Assembly: GCF_022829605.1 (NCBI RefSeq)
Contig: NZ_JAKSYD010000074.1
Span: 102,942-166,941 of the forward strand
Source: Methylobacterium sp. E-065
GTDB taxonomy: Bacteria > Pseudomonadota > Alphaproteobacteria > Rhizobiales > Beijerinckiaceae
Direction of reading: 5' to 3'
DNA length: 64,000 bases
In this document: positions 26,703 through 36,211 of the stretch, piece after piece
Layout: the number at the start of each line of letters is the position of its first letter
Position numbering within the stretch: position 1 is the first letter of the stretch
Translations under genes and position numbers: made by a program
The notes under the pieces: generated by a model
Database searches by the model: none
Seen by the model: the letters and a program-made list of their open reading frames with translations, nothing else
Told to the model about the DNA's origin: nothing

Positions 26703-29612
26703 ATGCGGTTTGACCGGAGCCGGAACCGATCGATGCAGCACGAGCCGAGCCGCAAGCCCGAGGATCTTGAGGATCACCTCCTCGGACTGATCGAGGCCGC
26801 CCGGGACCAAGCGCGGGAGGACCCGTTCCGCAATCCCGTCCTGGCCGTGACCCTGGCGATCACCCGCCGGTTCGACCGGGGCGAGATCTCGGCGGACGAT
26901 CTCGGGCCCCTGTTCGCCCGGTTGCGCGCGGAATCCCTGACGGCGCGAGCGGCGCGTCTGCGCAGCTATGTCGGGCTCGCGACCGGGCCCGTCGACCCGG
27001 CGGCTTCGGTCCCGGCCCGCTTGGTGACGGCCGCGGCTGACGGGCACGACGGCTTCGACCGCTTCGCGGCCTTCATCCATCGCACCGCCTTCGCGGTGGT
27101 GTTCACGGCGCACCCGACCTTCGGCATGCCGCGGGTCGTGGCGAACCTTCTCGCCGAGGCCGCCAGCCTGCCCGATGCGGCTGCCGGAGCCGCGCTGATC
27201 GAGCGTGCCGCCGCCCTGTCCACCCGGCCCGATGCGCCCATCACCCTGGATGTCGAGTTCGAGCAGGCCTGCGCGGCGGCCAATAACGGGCGTCTGGCGC
27301 TCGACGCTTTCAACGGCGCCCTGCTCGATGCCGCCCGCGCCCGCTGGCCGGAGCGCTGGGCCGAGCTGACGCCCCGCCCGTTCGCGATCGCGAGTTGGGT
27401 CGGCTGCGATACGGACGGGCGCACCGATATCGGCTGGTGGGATACCCTGCGCTACCGGCTGATCTCGAAGCGGATGCAGTTCGACCGGGTGATGCGCGAG
27501 CTCCCCGGGACCGCCGGCTGCCGGACGGTTCGGGCGCTCGCCGAGGACGCGCTGGCGGCGGTGAACCGCCAGCTCGCGGTGGCGCCGCGGCTCGGCGAAA
27601 AGCCGTCCCTCGAATCCGTGCATCGCTTCGCCCTGGCGCTGATCATCGAGCGCGAGCGCGCCCAGACCGATGCGGGCGCCCTGGTGGCGGGCCTCACGGC
27701 GGCGCTGGAGACCGCCGACGACGCGGACGACAAGCGCCGGATCGCCATCCTGCGCGCCGGCGTCGCGACGCATGGGCTCTCGAACGCCCTGCCGCACTTC
27801 CGGCTCAACGCCAGCCAGATCCACAACGCGGTGCGCCGGGTGATCGACCTCGAGGGCGAGCCCGCCGACGCGGCCCGCCGCCGCTCGCACCTCGCGACCA
27901 TCCACGCGCTCCTGAACGACGTGCGGCCGGTGGCGGTGGATTTCGGCGCGCTCGCCGCCGAGCGGGCCTCGGCCGCCCGGCTGATGATGACGATCGCGCA
28001 GATCCTCAAGCACGTGGACGGCACCCATCCGGTGCGCTTCCTCATCGCCGAGACCGAGACCGGCTACACGCTGCTCGCGGCCCTCTGGCTGGCGCGCCAC
28101 TACGGCATCGCCGACAAGCTCGAGATCACGCCGCTGTTCGAGACGGCGAGCGCCCTGGAGCAGGGCATCCGGGTGCTCGACGACGCGCTGCGCAATCCGC
28201 ACTGGCGCCAGTACCTGAAGCGCATCGGCCGGCTGACCGTGCAGTTCGGCTACTCGGATTCGGGGCGTTACGTCGGCCAGCTCGCCGCCACCTTCTGGAT
28301 CGAGCGGCTGCGCCTGCGCATCACCGAGATGCTGGTTCAGAACGGCCTCGCCGATATCGAACTCGCGATCTTCGACACGCACGGCGAATCGATCGGACGC
28401 GGCGCGCATCCGACCTCCTTGCGCGACCGCCTCGCCTATCTCGCGCCCGAGGATGCCCGGGATCGCGCCCGCAAGGCCGGCATCAAGGTCCGGCTCGAAT
28501 CGAGCTTCCAGGGCACCGACGGCTACCTGTTGTTCGGGACCGAAGCTCTGGCCGAGGCCAGCGTCGCGCGCATCAGTGAGCACGTCTACGCCCTCGACAT
28601 CGCGGAGGACGATTCCTTCGCGGATTACGCCCTGGGCGACGAGGATTCGGGGGCCGACGCGAAGGACGACCCGATCTATTCCGAGCCCGACTTCGCCCTC
28701 GAATTCTTCACCGCGGCCCGCCAGGACATGGAGGCGCTGGTGGACGATCCGGGCTACGCGGCCCTGCTCGGCACCTTCGGCCCGAGCCTGATCGACCGCA
28801 CCGGCTCGCGTCCGGTGGCCCGCCAGAGCGACAATGGCGGCCCGGCCCGCATCACCCACCCGCGCCAGATGCGGGCGATCCCCAACAACGCGATCCTGCA
28901 CCAGCTCGGCTTCCTGGCGAACTCCCTCCACGGGATCGGCCGGGCCGCCCAGCGCGGGCCTGACCTGTTCCGCGACCTGCGCCGAGACTCGGTGCGCTTC
29001 TCACGGGCCTTCCGGCTGGTGCAGCACGCTGCCTCGGTGGGCGATCTCGACGTGATGCGCGCTTATATCGACACCCTCGACCCGGCCGTGTGGCTGGAGC
29101 GGGCGCGGCGCACGCAGAAGGATTTCCGCCGGGACGAGCTGGTGGTGATCGCGGGCGCCCTGGAACGCCTCGATCTCGCCTCCGCGCTTCGCAGCCTGTT
29201 CGGGCGCCTGACCCGCGACTGGCTGGACCTGACGGCGGCGGCGCCGGACCTGCCCGTCATGTCGGCGCGGCTGACGCTGCTCCACGCCCTGCGGCTGGCG
29301 CTGATCCACCGGATCTGGTTCCTGGCGGTGCACATCCCCGGCTTCCGGCCGCAGGCTGGCATCTCCCGCGAGCAGTTGCTGGAGCGCTTCCTGCGCCTCG
29401 ACATCGACGGCTGCCTGAAGCTCCTCGACGAAATCTTCCCGGTCACGCCGGATCCGACGCTGGGTCTGAACTTCGGCGAGCCGGCGGGCCCGCGGGATGT
29501 CGGCACCTACGAGGCCGAGCACGCCAACCTGTTCCAGCCGATCCGCCGGATGTTCGATCAGGTGCGGGAGATCTCAGGGATGATCCAGCACGAGGTGGGG
29601 GCGTTCGGGTAG
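26703..29612 (+). CDS. Phosphoenolpyruvate carboxylase-like protein with altered active site
   Basis: This 969-aa protein aligns by eye to PEP carboxylase along its length. It has FTAHPTF (catalytic His region), SWVGCDTDGRTD in place of the GGDRDGNP motif, FGYSDSGRYVG in place of YSDSAKDAG, and FDTHGESIGRGAHP in place of the FHGRGGSIGRGG loop. The loop arginine therefore appears as Glu, the GGDRDG arginine as Thr and a lysine as Arg. The C-terminus ends EVGAFG without the usual QNTG. The carboxylation of PEP to oxaloacetate is therefore doubtful, and it may be a paralogue with another job. ATG 26703 is used; ATG 26733 (MQHEPSRKPEDLEDH) is an equally likely start. Confidence 0.8.
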   Translation: MRFDRSRNRSMQHEPSRKPEDLEDHLLGLIEAARDQAREDPFRNPVLAVTLAITRRFDRGEISADDLGPLFARLRAESLTARAARLRSYVGLATGPVDPAASVPARLVTAAADGHDGFDRFAAFIHRTAFAVVFTAHPTFGMPRVVANLLAEAASLPDAAAGAALIERAAALSTRPDAPITLDVEFEQACAAANNGRLALDAFNGALLDAARARWPERWAELTPRPFAIASWVGCDTDGRTDIGWWDTLRYRLISKRMQFDRVMRELPGTAGCRTVRALAEDALAAVNRQLAVAPRLGEKPSLESVHRFALALIIERERAQTDAGALVAGLTAALETADDADDKRRIAILRAGVATHGLSNALPHFRLNASQIHNAVRRVIDLEGEPADAARRRSHLATIHALLNDVRPVAVDFGALAAERASAARLMMTIAQILKHVDGTHPVRFLIAETETGYTLLAALWLARHYGIADKLEITPLFETASALEQGIRVLDDALRNPHWRQYLKRIGRLTVQFGYSDSGRYVGQLAATFWIERLRLRITEMLVQNGLADIELAIFDTHGESIGRGAHPTSLRDRLAYLAPEDARDRARKAGIKVRLESSFQGTDGYLLFGTEALAEASVARISEHVYALDIAEDDSFADYALGDEDSGADAKDDPIYSEPDFALEFFTAARQDMEALVDDPGYAALLGTFGPSLIDRTGSRPVARQSDNGGPARITHPRQMRAIPNNAILHQLGFLANSLHGIGRAAQRGPDLFRDLRRDSVRFSRAFRLVQHAASVGDLDVMRAYIDTLDPAVWLERARRTQKDFRRDELVVIAGALERLDLASALRSLFGRLTRDWLDLTAAAPDLPVMSARLTLLHALRLALIHRIWFLAVHIPGFRPQAGISREQLLERFLRLDIDGCLKLLDEIFPVTPDPTLGLNFGEPAGPRDVGTYEAEHANLFQPIRRMFDQVREISGMIQHEVGAFG

Positions 29613-29632
29613 GTCCGAGCGGGTGAAAAGCC

Positions 29633-29657
29633 GATCGCCGGGGCAGGGCCGGCGATC
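29633..29657 (+). terminator. Hairpin after the PEPC-like gene
   Basis: GATCGCCGG (29633-29641) pairs with CCGGCGATC (29649-29657) around a 7-base loop, 20 bases past the stop. No T tract follows. The rest of 29613-29895 shows no gene. Confidence 0.4.
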
Positions 29658-29895
29658 ATCAACTGGGGCGGTTCATCGATGCCGCACGCAGGTCCCGGCG
29701 TTTGGTCGAGGCCCCGGGCCGTCGGTTTTGGTTTGAAGGCAGCTTCGGGCGGTATGCTGCCGGTCCGCTGATGAACCACAAAGCATGGTCGCAGACGTCG
29801 CCTTCACGTCCGCCTACGACTTGTCTCAGACGGCGCGTTGCTTGCCGTGCGGGGTCGGCGGCCTCGGAGGAGGAGGCGCTCGGCGGATGCCCGCA

Positions 29896-31605
29896 TCACG
29901 AGCGGCGAGGCTGAGCGGGTCGAAAACGGGTTGCTGGCGATTTTGCGTCGGGCTGACTGCCGATCCGGCGGAGCACGCGACAGAGCTGCTCCGCGGAGTA
30001 GGGTTTGTGCAGCAACTCGAAGCCGTGGCTGCCCTCCGCGGCGAGAACGTGGCTGTACCCGGAGGTAAGCACGACCGGCAGGTGCGGCAGGCGGCTGCGC
30101 AGCGCCTCCGCCAACGCGATCCCGCCCATGCCGGGCATCACCACGTCCGAGAACACGGCATCGAACCCGTCGCCGTCTGCCCCAAGACGGTCCAGCGCCG
30201 CCTCGGCGTTGGCCGCCCATTCGGTCGCGTAGCCGAGATCGTGCAGGATCTGGGTGGCAAAGCGGCCAACCTCGACGTTGTCCTCGACCACCAGGATGCG
30301 TCGGCCCGCCCCATCGATCGAGGCGTCGAGACTCTGCGGCTCGCGGGTCGGCTGGGCCGGCGCGGCGACCTGGGGCAGGTACAGCGTGAAGGTGGTGCCT
30401 GTCCCCAACGCACTGACCACGTCGATGTCGCCGCCGGATTGCTTGGCGAACCCGAACACCTGGGACAGGCCCAGCCCCGTTCCCTTCCCGACCTCCTTGG
30501 TCGTGAAGAACGGCTCGAAGATCCGGTCGATCTGGTCCGCCGGGATGCCCGTACCGGTGTCGGTAAGCGACACCGCGGTGAAGTGACTGCGTGAGCCGGC
30601 ATGGCCGCGGATCCCCGGCATCGGCGCGTCGCAAGCCAACCGCAGCGTCAGGGACCCCTCGCCATCCATCGCGTCGCGGGCATTGACGGCCATGTTCACC
30701 AGCGCCGTCTCGAACTGGCTACGGTCGCAATGGATGAAGCATGGGCCGTCGGGCAGCTCGACGGCGACGTGGATGCGGGCCCCGGTGATGGTGTCGAGCA
30801 TGTCGGCGACGCCGCGCAGGCAGTCACCGACCTCGAAGGTCTCGGGCTTGAGTGCCTGCCGCCGGGCGAAGGCAAGGAGCTGACCGGTGAGCTTGGCCGC
30901 GCGATCCACGGTGTCGGAAACCGCGTCCATGTAGCGTCGGCGCCGATCCTCGGCGAGATCCGGACGACGCAGGAAGTCCACCGACGAGCGGATGATGGTG
31001 AGCAGATTGTTGAAGTCGTGCGCCACACCGCCGGTGAGCTGGCCGACCGCCTCCATCTTCTGGGACTGCCGTAGGGCCTCTTCGGCGATAGCGCGCTCGT
31101 CAACCGCCTCGGCGATCCGGCTCTCCAGCGTCGCGTTCAGCTCGCGCAGCTGCGCTTCGCGCGTGTGCAGCTCGTCGAGCCGCCCCCGTGCCTCGTACTG
31201 GCGCCGCCGGCCGCGCAGGGCGGTCGCTGCGACGCTGATCAGTGTCGTGGGATGGAACGGCCGCTCCAGGAAGCTGACGTTGCCGAGGATGCGCGACAAC
31301 CGGGTCGCGGTCGGGTTCCGGTCCACACCACCCTGACGGGTGAGCATGATGAACGGCATGTCCGACCATGCCGGCTGCCCGGAAATCCATTGGTCGAGCC
31401 CGGTAAGGTCGGCGGTCCGGACCGCCTCCTCGGTGATCAGCACCGCCCCGGCGGTCTCGCCGAGTGCGTGCACCAACTCGGGTAGGCCAGGGACGATCAC
31501 CGCGGTGAGGCCGGCCCCTTCGAGCAGTGCCCGGGCCAGTCCAGCGTCACGTCCGTGCGGTGCCAGGATGAGAATGTGCTCGGATGATGCCTCGTGCGGC
31601 GTCAC
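29896..31605 (-). CDS. Hybrid histidine kinase/response regulator partnered with a KaiC-like ATPase
   Basis: This 569-aa cytosolic kinase has four parts: an N-terminal receiver-like domain (about 10-130) with AVLITEEAV where a phospho-Asp would sit, so probably a pseudo-receiver; a coiled coil (about 130-190); a HisKA domain with [19 protein letters not shown] and a HATPase domain ([34 protein letters not shown]); and a C-terminal receiver with VVEDN and [11 protein letters not shown]. The ATG overlaps the KaiC-like stop by four bases, so the two are translationally coupled. It probably relays a signal from the KaiC-like partner to an unidentified response pathway. No transmembrane segment is seen. 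Confidence 0.9.
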   Translation of the reverse strand: MTPHEASSEHILILAPHGRDAGLARALLEGAGLTAVIVPGLPELVHALGETAGAVLITEEAVRTADLTGLDQWISGQPAWSDMPFIMLTRQGGVDRNPTATRLSRILGNVSFLERPFHPTTLISVAATALRGRRRQYEARGRLDELHTREAQLRELNATLESRIAEAVDERAIAEEALRQSQKMEAVGQLTGGVAHDFNNLLTIIRSSVDFLRRPDLAEDRRRRYMDAVSDTVDRAAKLTGQLLAFARRQALKPETFEVGDCLRGVADMLDTITGARIHVAVELPDGPCFIHCDRSQFETALVNMAVNARDAMDGEGSLTLRLACDAPMPGIRGHAGSRSHFTAVSLTDTGTGIPADQIDRIFEPFFTTKEVGKGTGLGLSQVFGFAKQSGGDIDVVSALGTGTTFTLYLPQVAAPAQPTREPQSLDASIDGAGRRILVVEDNVEVGRFATQILHDLGYATEWAANAEAALDRLGADGDGFDAVFSDVVMPGMGGIALAEALRSRLPHLPVVLTSGYSHVLAAEGSHGFELLHKPYSAEQLCRVLRRIGSQPDAKSPATRFRPAQPRRS

Positions 31606-33119
31606 GACAGGTCGCTGCCCTGCAGCACCGTGTCACCATCGCGCTGGATCATCTCCGGCGTACCGCGCAGGACGCCTTGAAAACCCTGCAGCGGCTCGCC
31701 GACCCGCAGGCCGGTGTTGGTGATGCGGTACTCGCGGATCGTGTCCTCGTGCGCGCCGGTGCGCTTCTTCACCACCGAGATCGCGCGGCGAACCTTCCCG
31801 ACTGCCTCGAAGTAGCGCAACAGCACGACGGTGTCGGCGAGGTAGGTGATGTCGACCGGGCTCTTCATATCGCCGACCAGCCCGTGCTGAGCGACCGTCA
31901 GGAAGGTCGTGGCACCCTGGCGGTTGAGGTACTGCAGCAACTCGTGGACGTGCAGGATCAGCGCGCCTTCGTCGAGCATCGCAGCCCGGTAGCCATTGAG
32001 GCTATCGATCACCACGGTCTTGGCCTGCGCTTCGTCGACCTGCCGACGCACGAGGTGGGCAAACTCACCCGGCGACAGCTCGGCGGCGTCGACCTGCTCG
32101 ATCGTCAGCAGACCCTGGTCACGCAGGCCGGCGAGATCGAAGCCCATCGCCTTGGTGCGCTCCAGCAGAAGCCCGAGTTCCTCGTCGAACACGAACATCG
32201 CCGCCTTCTCGCCCCGTGCGGCCGCGGCGGCGACGTACTGGACCGTGAGCAGGGATTTACCTGCACCGGCCGGCCCGAGGAGCAGGGTGCTCGACCCGGT
32301 CTCGACGCCGCCGCCGAGCAGGGCGTCGAGTTCGGGGATGCCGCTGTGCACCGTATCGCGGGTGAACGTGGTCTTGTGCTCCAGGGCGATGAGGCGCGGA
32401 AAAACCTCCACGCCGCCGGTGGCGATGTTGAAATCGTGGTAGCCGCCGCGGAAGCGTTGCCCGCGGTACTTCATCACCCGAAGCCGCCGGCGCTCGGCGC
32501 CGTAATCGGGCGCCAGCTCCTCCAGGCGGATCACCGCGTGGGCGACGCTGTGGACGGTTTTGTCCAAAGCATCCGCGGTGAGATCGTCGAGCAGCAGCAT
32601 GGTCGTGTTTTGTTTGGCGAAGTAGTGCTTCAGCGCCAGGATCTGCCGTCGGTAACGCAGCGAGCTGCCGGCGAGCAGGCGGATCTCCGATAAGCTGTCG
32701 AGCACGACGCGGGCGGGCTTCACCGCATCGACCTGCTCGAAGACCGCCCGTGTCGCCTCGCCGAGTTCGAGGTCTGAGGCGTACAGCAGGGTCTGCTGCT
32801 GCTCGGGATCGAGCAGGCTCTCGGGCGGGATCAGCTCGTAGATCGTGACCGCGTCGGGCAAGCTCCAGCCGTGCGAGCGGGCGGTCTCGTGCAGCTCGTC
32901 GGTCGTCTCCGACAGGCTGATGTACAGGCCGCGCTCGCCCCGACGGGCACCCTCCAGCAGAAACCCCAAAGCGATCGTGGTCTTGCCAGTGCCGGGGTTG
33001 CCCTCCAGCAGGTAAAGGCGGTTCCGCGCGAGGCCACCCCCGATCACGTCGTCGAGGCCGGTGATACCGAACCTCGCCTTGTCCACGGACACGGCCTTTT
33101 GATCGGCATCAGCGGACAT
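31602..33119 (-). CDS. KaiC-like RecA-family double ATPase
   Basis: This 505-aa protein has two KaiC/RecA domains, as in cyanobacterial KaiC. The first (about 15-250) has Walker A GNPGTGKTTIALG; the second (about 255-485) has GPAGAGKSLLTVQ and VFDEELGLLL, with the catalytic glutamates of domain 2 (EE) but only SE in domain 1. At the cyanobacterial Ser431/Thr432 phosphosites the sequence reads ITYLADT, i.e. Thr and Tyr by hand alignment. No kaiA or kaiB lies in the window. It is the first gene of the pair with the hybrid kinase, and may act as a phospho-timer or an energy sensor. Confidence 0.9.
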   Translation of the reverse strand: MSADADQKAVSVDKARFGITGLDDVIGGGLARNRLYLLEGNPGTGKTTIALGFLLEGARRGERGLYISLSETTDELHETARSHGWSLPDAVTIYELIPPESLLDPEQQQTLLYASDLELGEATRAVFEQVDAVKPARVVLDSLSEIRLLAGSSLRYRRQILALKHYFAKQNTTMLLLDDLTADALDKTVHSVAHAVIRLEELAPDYGAERRRLRVMKYRGQRFRGGYHDFNIATGGVEVFPRLIALEHKTTFTRDTVHSGIPELDALLGGGVETGSSTLLLGPAGAGKSLLTVQYVAAAAARGEKAAMFVFDEELGLLLERTKAMGFDLAGLRDQGLLTIEQVDAAELSPGEFAHLVRRQVDEAQAKTVVIDSLNGYRAAMLDEGALILHVHELLQYLNRQGATTFLTVAQHGLVGDMKSPVDITYLADTVVLLRYFEAVGKVRRAISVVKKRTGAHEDTIREYRITNTGLRVGEPLQGFQGVLRGTPEMIQRDGDTVLQGSDLS

Positions 33120-33390
33120 GGACGGTCAGCTCTTTCTTCAGGGCGGGCGACAGCCCGGAACAACCTTCGCCATGATGGCACCAAGCTGGATTTTCCAGCC
33201 TGGATCACCAACACAGATTAGTATGCTGCCTCAGCGTCAGCGGACCATGTGATCGTCCACCGTAGCGGTTACACCCCCCGACCTGATGTTGACGAAGGGG
33301 TGACGAGCGGCCGCTTCGGGCAGGCGCTGACACTGTTCCGAGCAGCCGATTGGGTCCGAAGCAGTCCCCGCCAGCAGCGCCCAGCGCCCC

Positions 33391-33840
33391 TCAAACCGCC
33401 TCCACCCGCAACACCGTCCCCGACAGCCCCACCACCCGAACGCGCCGGCCGACCGGCAGATCCGGCCCTTCGATCCGCCACAGCGTGTCGTCGAAGCGGA
33501 TGCGCCCCGCCCCCTGCACGATCGGTTCGGCGAGCACGCCCTCGCGCCCGATCAGGCCGCGGTCGGCGCGGTTCAGAACCGCATCGTGGGGTCCGGCCCG
33601 GCGGTGCAGGTGGGTGGCCAGCGCGACCAGGGCGACGGCCAGGGCCGAGAACAGCAGCGTCTGGCCCTGCCAGGGGACGGGGATCACCACGGTCGCGAGT
33701 CCGGTCGCCACGGCTGCCAGCCCGAGCCAGATCAGGAACACGCCGGGCACCAGGATCTCGGCGCCCGCCAGCACCAGACCGGCGATCACCCAGCTCCAGG
33801 CCGGCCCGAGCGCCGCGACGACCGCCAGCGGATCGGCCAT
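33391..33840 (-). CDS. NfeD-family membrane protein
   Basis: This 149-aa protein has hydrophobic segments in its first 85 residues (WSWVIAGLVLAGAEILVPGV, FLIWLGLAAVATGLATVV, LLFSALAVALVALATHL) and a C-terminal OB-fold-like domain with LIGREGVLAEPI, FDDTLWRIEGPDLPVGRRVRVVG. This is the short NfeD type that pairs with SPFH proteins in membrane microdomains. The SPFH gene lies four bases upstream on the same strand. An unassigned stretch (33120-33390) separates it from the KaiC-like gene and contains no recognisable gene. Confidence 0.92.
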   Translation of the reverse strand: MADPLAVVAALGPAWSWVIAGLVLAGAEILVPGVFLIWLGLAAVATGLATVVIPVPWQGQTLLFSALAVALVALATHLHRRAGPHDAVLNRADRGLIGREGVLAEPIVQGAGRIRFDDTLWRIEGPDLPVGRRVRVVGLSGTVLRVEAV

Positions 33841-33843
33841 GGC

Positions 33844-34818
33844 TCAGCTCCGCAGCGCGACGTCGGGCGGGGTCGCCGCCCGGCGTGGTGGCGTCCCCTC
33901 GCCGAACACCGCGCGGGTGAGCTCGCCGATGCCACCGAGCGTGCCGGCCAAAGCCGCCGCCTCGATCGGCACCACCACGACCCGCTGGTTCGGCGCGGTG
34001 GCGAGCGCCCGCACCGCGTCGACATACTTCTCGGCCACCAGAAAGTTCGCCGCCGCGATGTCGCCCTCGGCGATGGCGCGGCTGACCAGCCCGGTCGCCT
34101 GCGCCTCGGCCTCGGCGGAGCGCTCGCGTGCCTCGGCGTCGCGGAACGCGGCCTCCTTGCGGCCCTCCGATTCGAGGATCGCCGATTGCTTGCGCCCCTC
34201 TGCCCGAAGGATCTCGGCGGCGCGCTGGCCCTCGGCCTCCAGGATCGAGGCACGCTTCTCGCGCTCGGCCTTCATCTGGCGGGCCATCGCCCCCGCGAGG
34301 TCGGGCGGGAGCAGGATGTCCTTGATCTCGATCCGGTTGATCTTCACGCCCCAGGGCGCGGCGGCGGCATCCATCACCCGGAGCAGGCGTTCATTGATCT
34401 CGTCGCGGTGGGCGAGGAGTTGATCGAGATCCATGCCGCCGACCACCGTGCGGATGTTGGTCATGGTCAGGGTCGTGGCCGCGAGGTCGAGATTCGAGAC
34501 CTCGTAGGAGGCGCGGGCCGCGTCGAGCACTTGGTAGAAGACCACCGCGTCGATCGTCACCCCGGCATTGTCGCGCGTGAAGGCCTGCTGGCTCGGCACG
34601 TCGATCACCTGCTCCATCACGTTGACCCGGCGGCCGACGCGCTCGACGAACGGGATGATCAGCGCGAGGCCGGCCCCGAGGGTGCGGGCGTAGCGCCCGA
34701 ATCGCTCCACCGTGAAGACGTAGCCCTGCGGCACGATCTTCACCCCGGCCGCAAGGGTCAGGATCACCAGAGCCGCGGCACCGACCGCGAACACGCTCAG
34801 CCCGAACGGAAGATACAT
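33844..34818 (-). CDS. SPFH/stomatin-like protein (QmcA type)
   Basis: This 324-aa protein has one N-terminal membrane segment (FAVGAAALVILTLAAGVKIV) and an SPFH domain (about 25-200: IVPQGYVFTVERFGRYARTL, QAFTRDNAGVTIDAVVFYQV), followed by a helical charged region (EREKRASILEAEGQRAAEIL and similar) that forms a coiled coil. Such proteins build membrane scaffolds affecting protease and transporter function. The start is ATG 34818 with GGAGG upstream (GGGGAGGGGCGAGCGATG); the longer frame to 34917 is rejected. It is the first gene of a pair with nfeD. Confidence 0.93.
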   Translation of the reverse strand: MYLPFGLSVFAVGAAALVILTLAAGVKIVPQGYVFTVERFGRYARTLGAGLALIIPFVERVGRRVNVMEQVIDVPSQQAFTRDNAGVTIDAVVFYQVLDAARASYEVSNLDLAATTLTMTNIRTVVGGMDLDQLLAHRDEINERLLRVMDAAAAPWGVKINRIEIKDILLPPDLAGAMARQMKAEREKRASILEAEGQRAAEILRAEGRKQSAILESEGRKEAAFRDAEARERSAEAEAQATGLVSRAIAEGDIAAANFLVAEKYVDAVRALATAPNQRVVVVPIEAAALAGTLGGIGELTRAVFGEGTPPRRAATPPDVALRS

Positions 34819-35115
34819 CGCTCGCCCCTCCCCAACGCTGCAGACCCGGCCGCCGGAATCGCCGCGATGGCGGCTCACGCCCGCGTCGGACGAATGGTCC
34901 GGATGAACCGGTATCACATCGGCTTGATCATCTTTGGTTCAGGCCGCCGCGCTTAGGAAGGCTGGCAGCGTCGCCCCCGTCGTCGCCTCGGCCCGTCGAT
35001 GCAACGCTTGCTGAAGAAACCTGCGACATGATAGCCGCAGCCGCGAAGCGGAAATTAGTCCTTCCAGTTCGTGGTGATCGGTAGATATCCCTACCCTATC
35101 AGAGTTGGTGCGCGC

Positions 35116-36210
35116 GTGAAGATTGCTGTCCTCGCACATCTCAAATACCCGATCGGCCAGCCTTATGCCGGCGGTCTGGAGATGCACACGCACCTGCTGA
35201 CCGTCGCGCTGAAGCGGCTCGGACACGATGTGACCCTGTTCGCCAGCCGCGGTTCGGACCCGGCGCTCGACCCGGTGATGCTCTGCGACCCCACCGGGGA
35301 CGCGCTGCTGGACCCCGAGCGCGAGGAGGCGATCGACCGCGCCGAGCACGATGCCTACCGGCGGATGATGGACATGGTCGCGGCCGGCGGGTTCGACCTC
35401 GTGCACAACAACGCCCTGCACGCCCTGCCCCTGCAGGAGAGCGCCCGGCTCGGTCTGCCCTGGCTCACGGTGCTGCACACGCCCCCCTTCGAGGCCTTGG
35501 TGCGCGGCATCGTCCAGGCCGATCCCGACATGGCGTTCCTGGCGGTCTCGCCGTCCCTGGCGCAGGAATGGGCAACGCTCGTCCCCGACGCGCAGGTGGT
35601 CGATAACGGCGTCGATCTCTCGAACTTTGCGTTCAACGCGGCGGCCGACGCGCCGCCCTACGCCTTCTGGTCCGGCCGGATCGTGCCCGAGAAGGGGCTG
35701 CACCTCGCCATCGACGCCGCGCGGGCGGCCAGCCTGCCGCTGGTCTTCGCCGGGCCGAAACTCAACCCGGCCTATTGGGACGCCGAGATCGCGCCGCGGC
35801 TCGGGCCGGACCTGACGCATCTCGGCCATCTCTCCCACCGGGATCTCGCCCATCATCTCGGCCGGGCCCGGGTGGCGATCGTGTCGCCGCGCTGGGAGGA
35901 GCCGTTCGGCCTCGTGGTGGCGGAGGCCCTGGCCTGCGGCACGCCGGTGGCCGCCTTCCGCCGGGGCGCGATGCCCGACATCCTCGATGCGCAATGCGGC
36001 CGCCTGGCCGATCCGGACGACGCGCAGGATCTCTCCGTGGCGATCCGGGAGGCCGCCCGCCTGTCGCGGCGCGCCTGCCGGGACCGGGCCGAGGCGCTCT
36101 ACGACGCCACCGCCATGACCGCGCGCTATCTCGAAGCCTACGAGGCCGTCATGGCGCGCTGCGCCGAGCGGGCCCGGCCGACCCTGCGCGTCGCGGGCGG
36201 GCGAGGCTGA
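35116..36210 (+). CDS. Glycosyltransferase family 4
   Basis: This 364-aa GT-B protein begins VKIAVLAHLKYPIGQPYAGGLEMHTH (split here as the family start and glycine-rich loop), then HDVTLFASRGS. The C-terminal half has FWSGRIVPEKGLHLAIDA and the EX7E donor motif EEPFGLVVAEALACG. It probably adds a sugar to a lipid-linked or cell-surface glycan. The GTG at 35116 is preferred, because it starts the conserved strand; upstream ribosome-binding sequence is weak, and the frame is open back to 35071. It is the first of three packed glycosyltransferase genes (next gene starts one base after its stop). Confidence 0.9.
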   Translation: MKIAVLAHLKYPIGQPYAGGLEMHTHLLTVALKRLGHDVTLFASRGSDPALDPVMLCDPTGDALLDPEREEAIDRAEHDAYRRMMDMVAAGGFDLVHNNALHALPLQESARLGLPWLTVLHTPPFEALVRGIVQADPDMAFLAVSPSLAQEWATLVPDAQVVDNGVDLSNFAFNAAADAPPYAFWSGRIVPEKGLHLAIDAARAASLPLVFAGPKLNPAYWDAEIAPRLGPDLTHLGHLSHRDLAHHLGRARVAIVSPRWEEPFGLVVAEALACGTPVAAFRRGAMPDILDAQCGRLADPDDAQDLSVAIREAARLSRRACRDRAEALYDATAMTARYLEAYEAVMARCAERARPTLRVAGGRG

Positions 36211-36211
36211 G

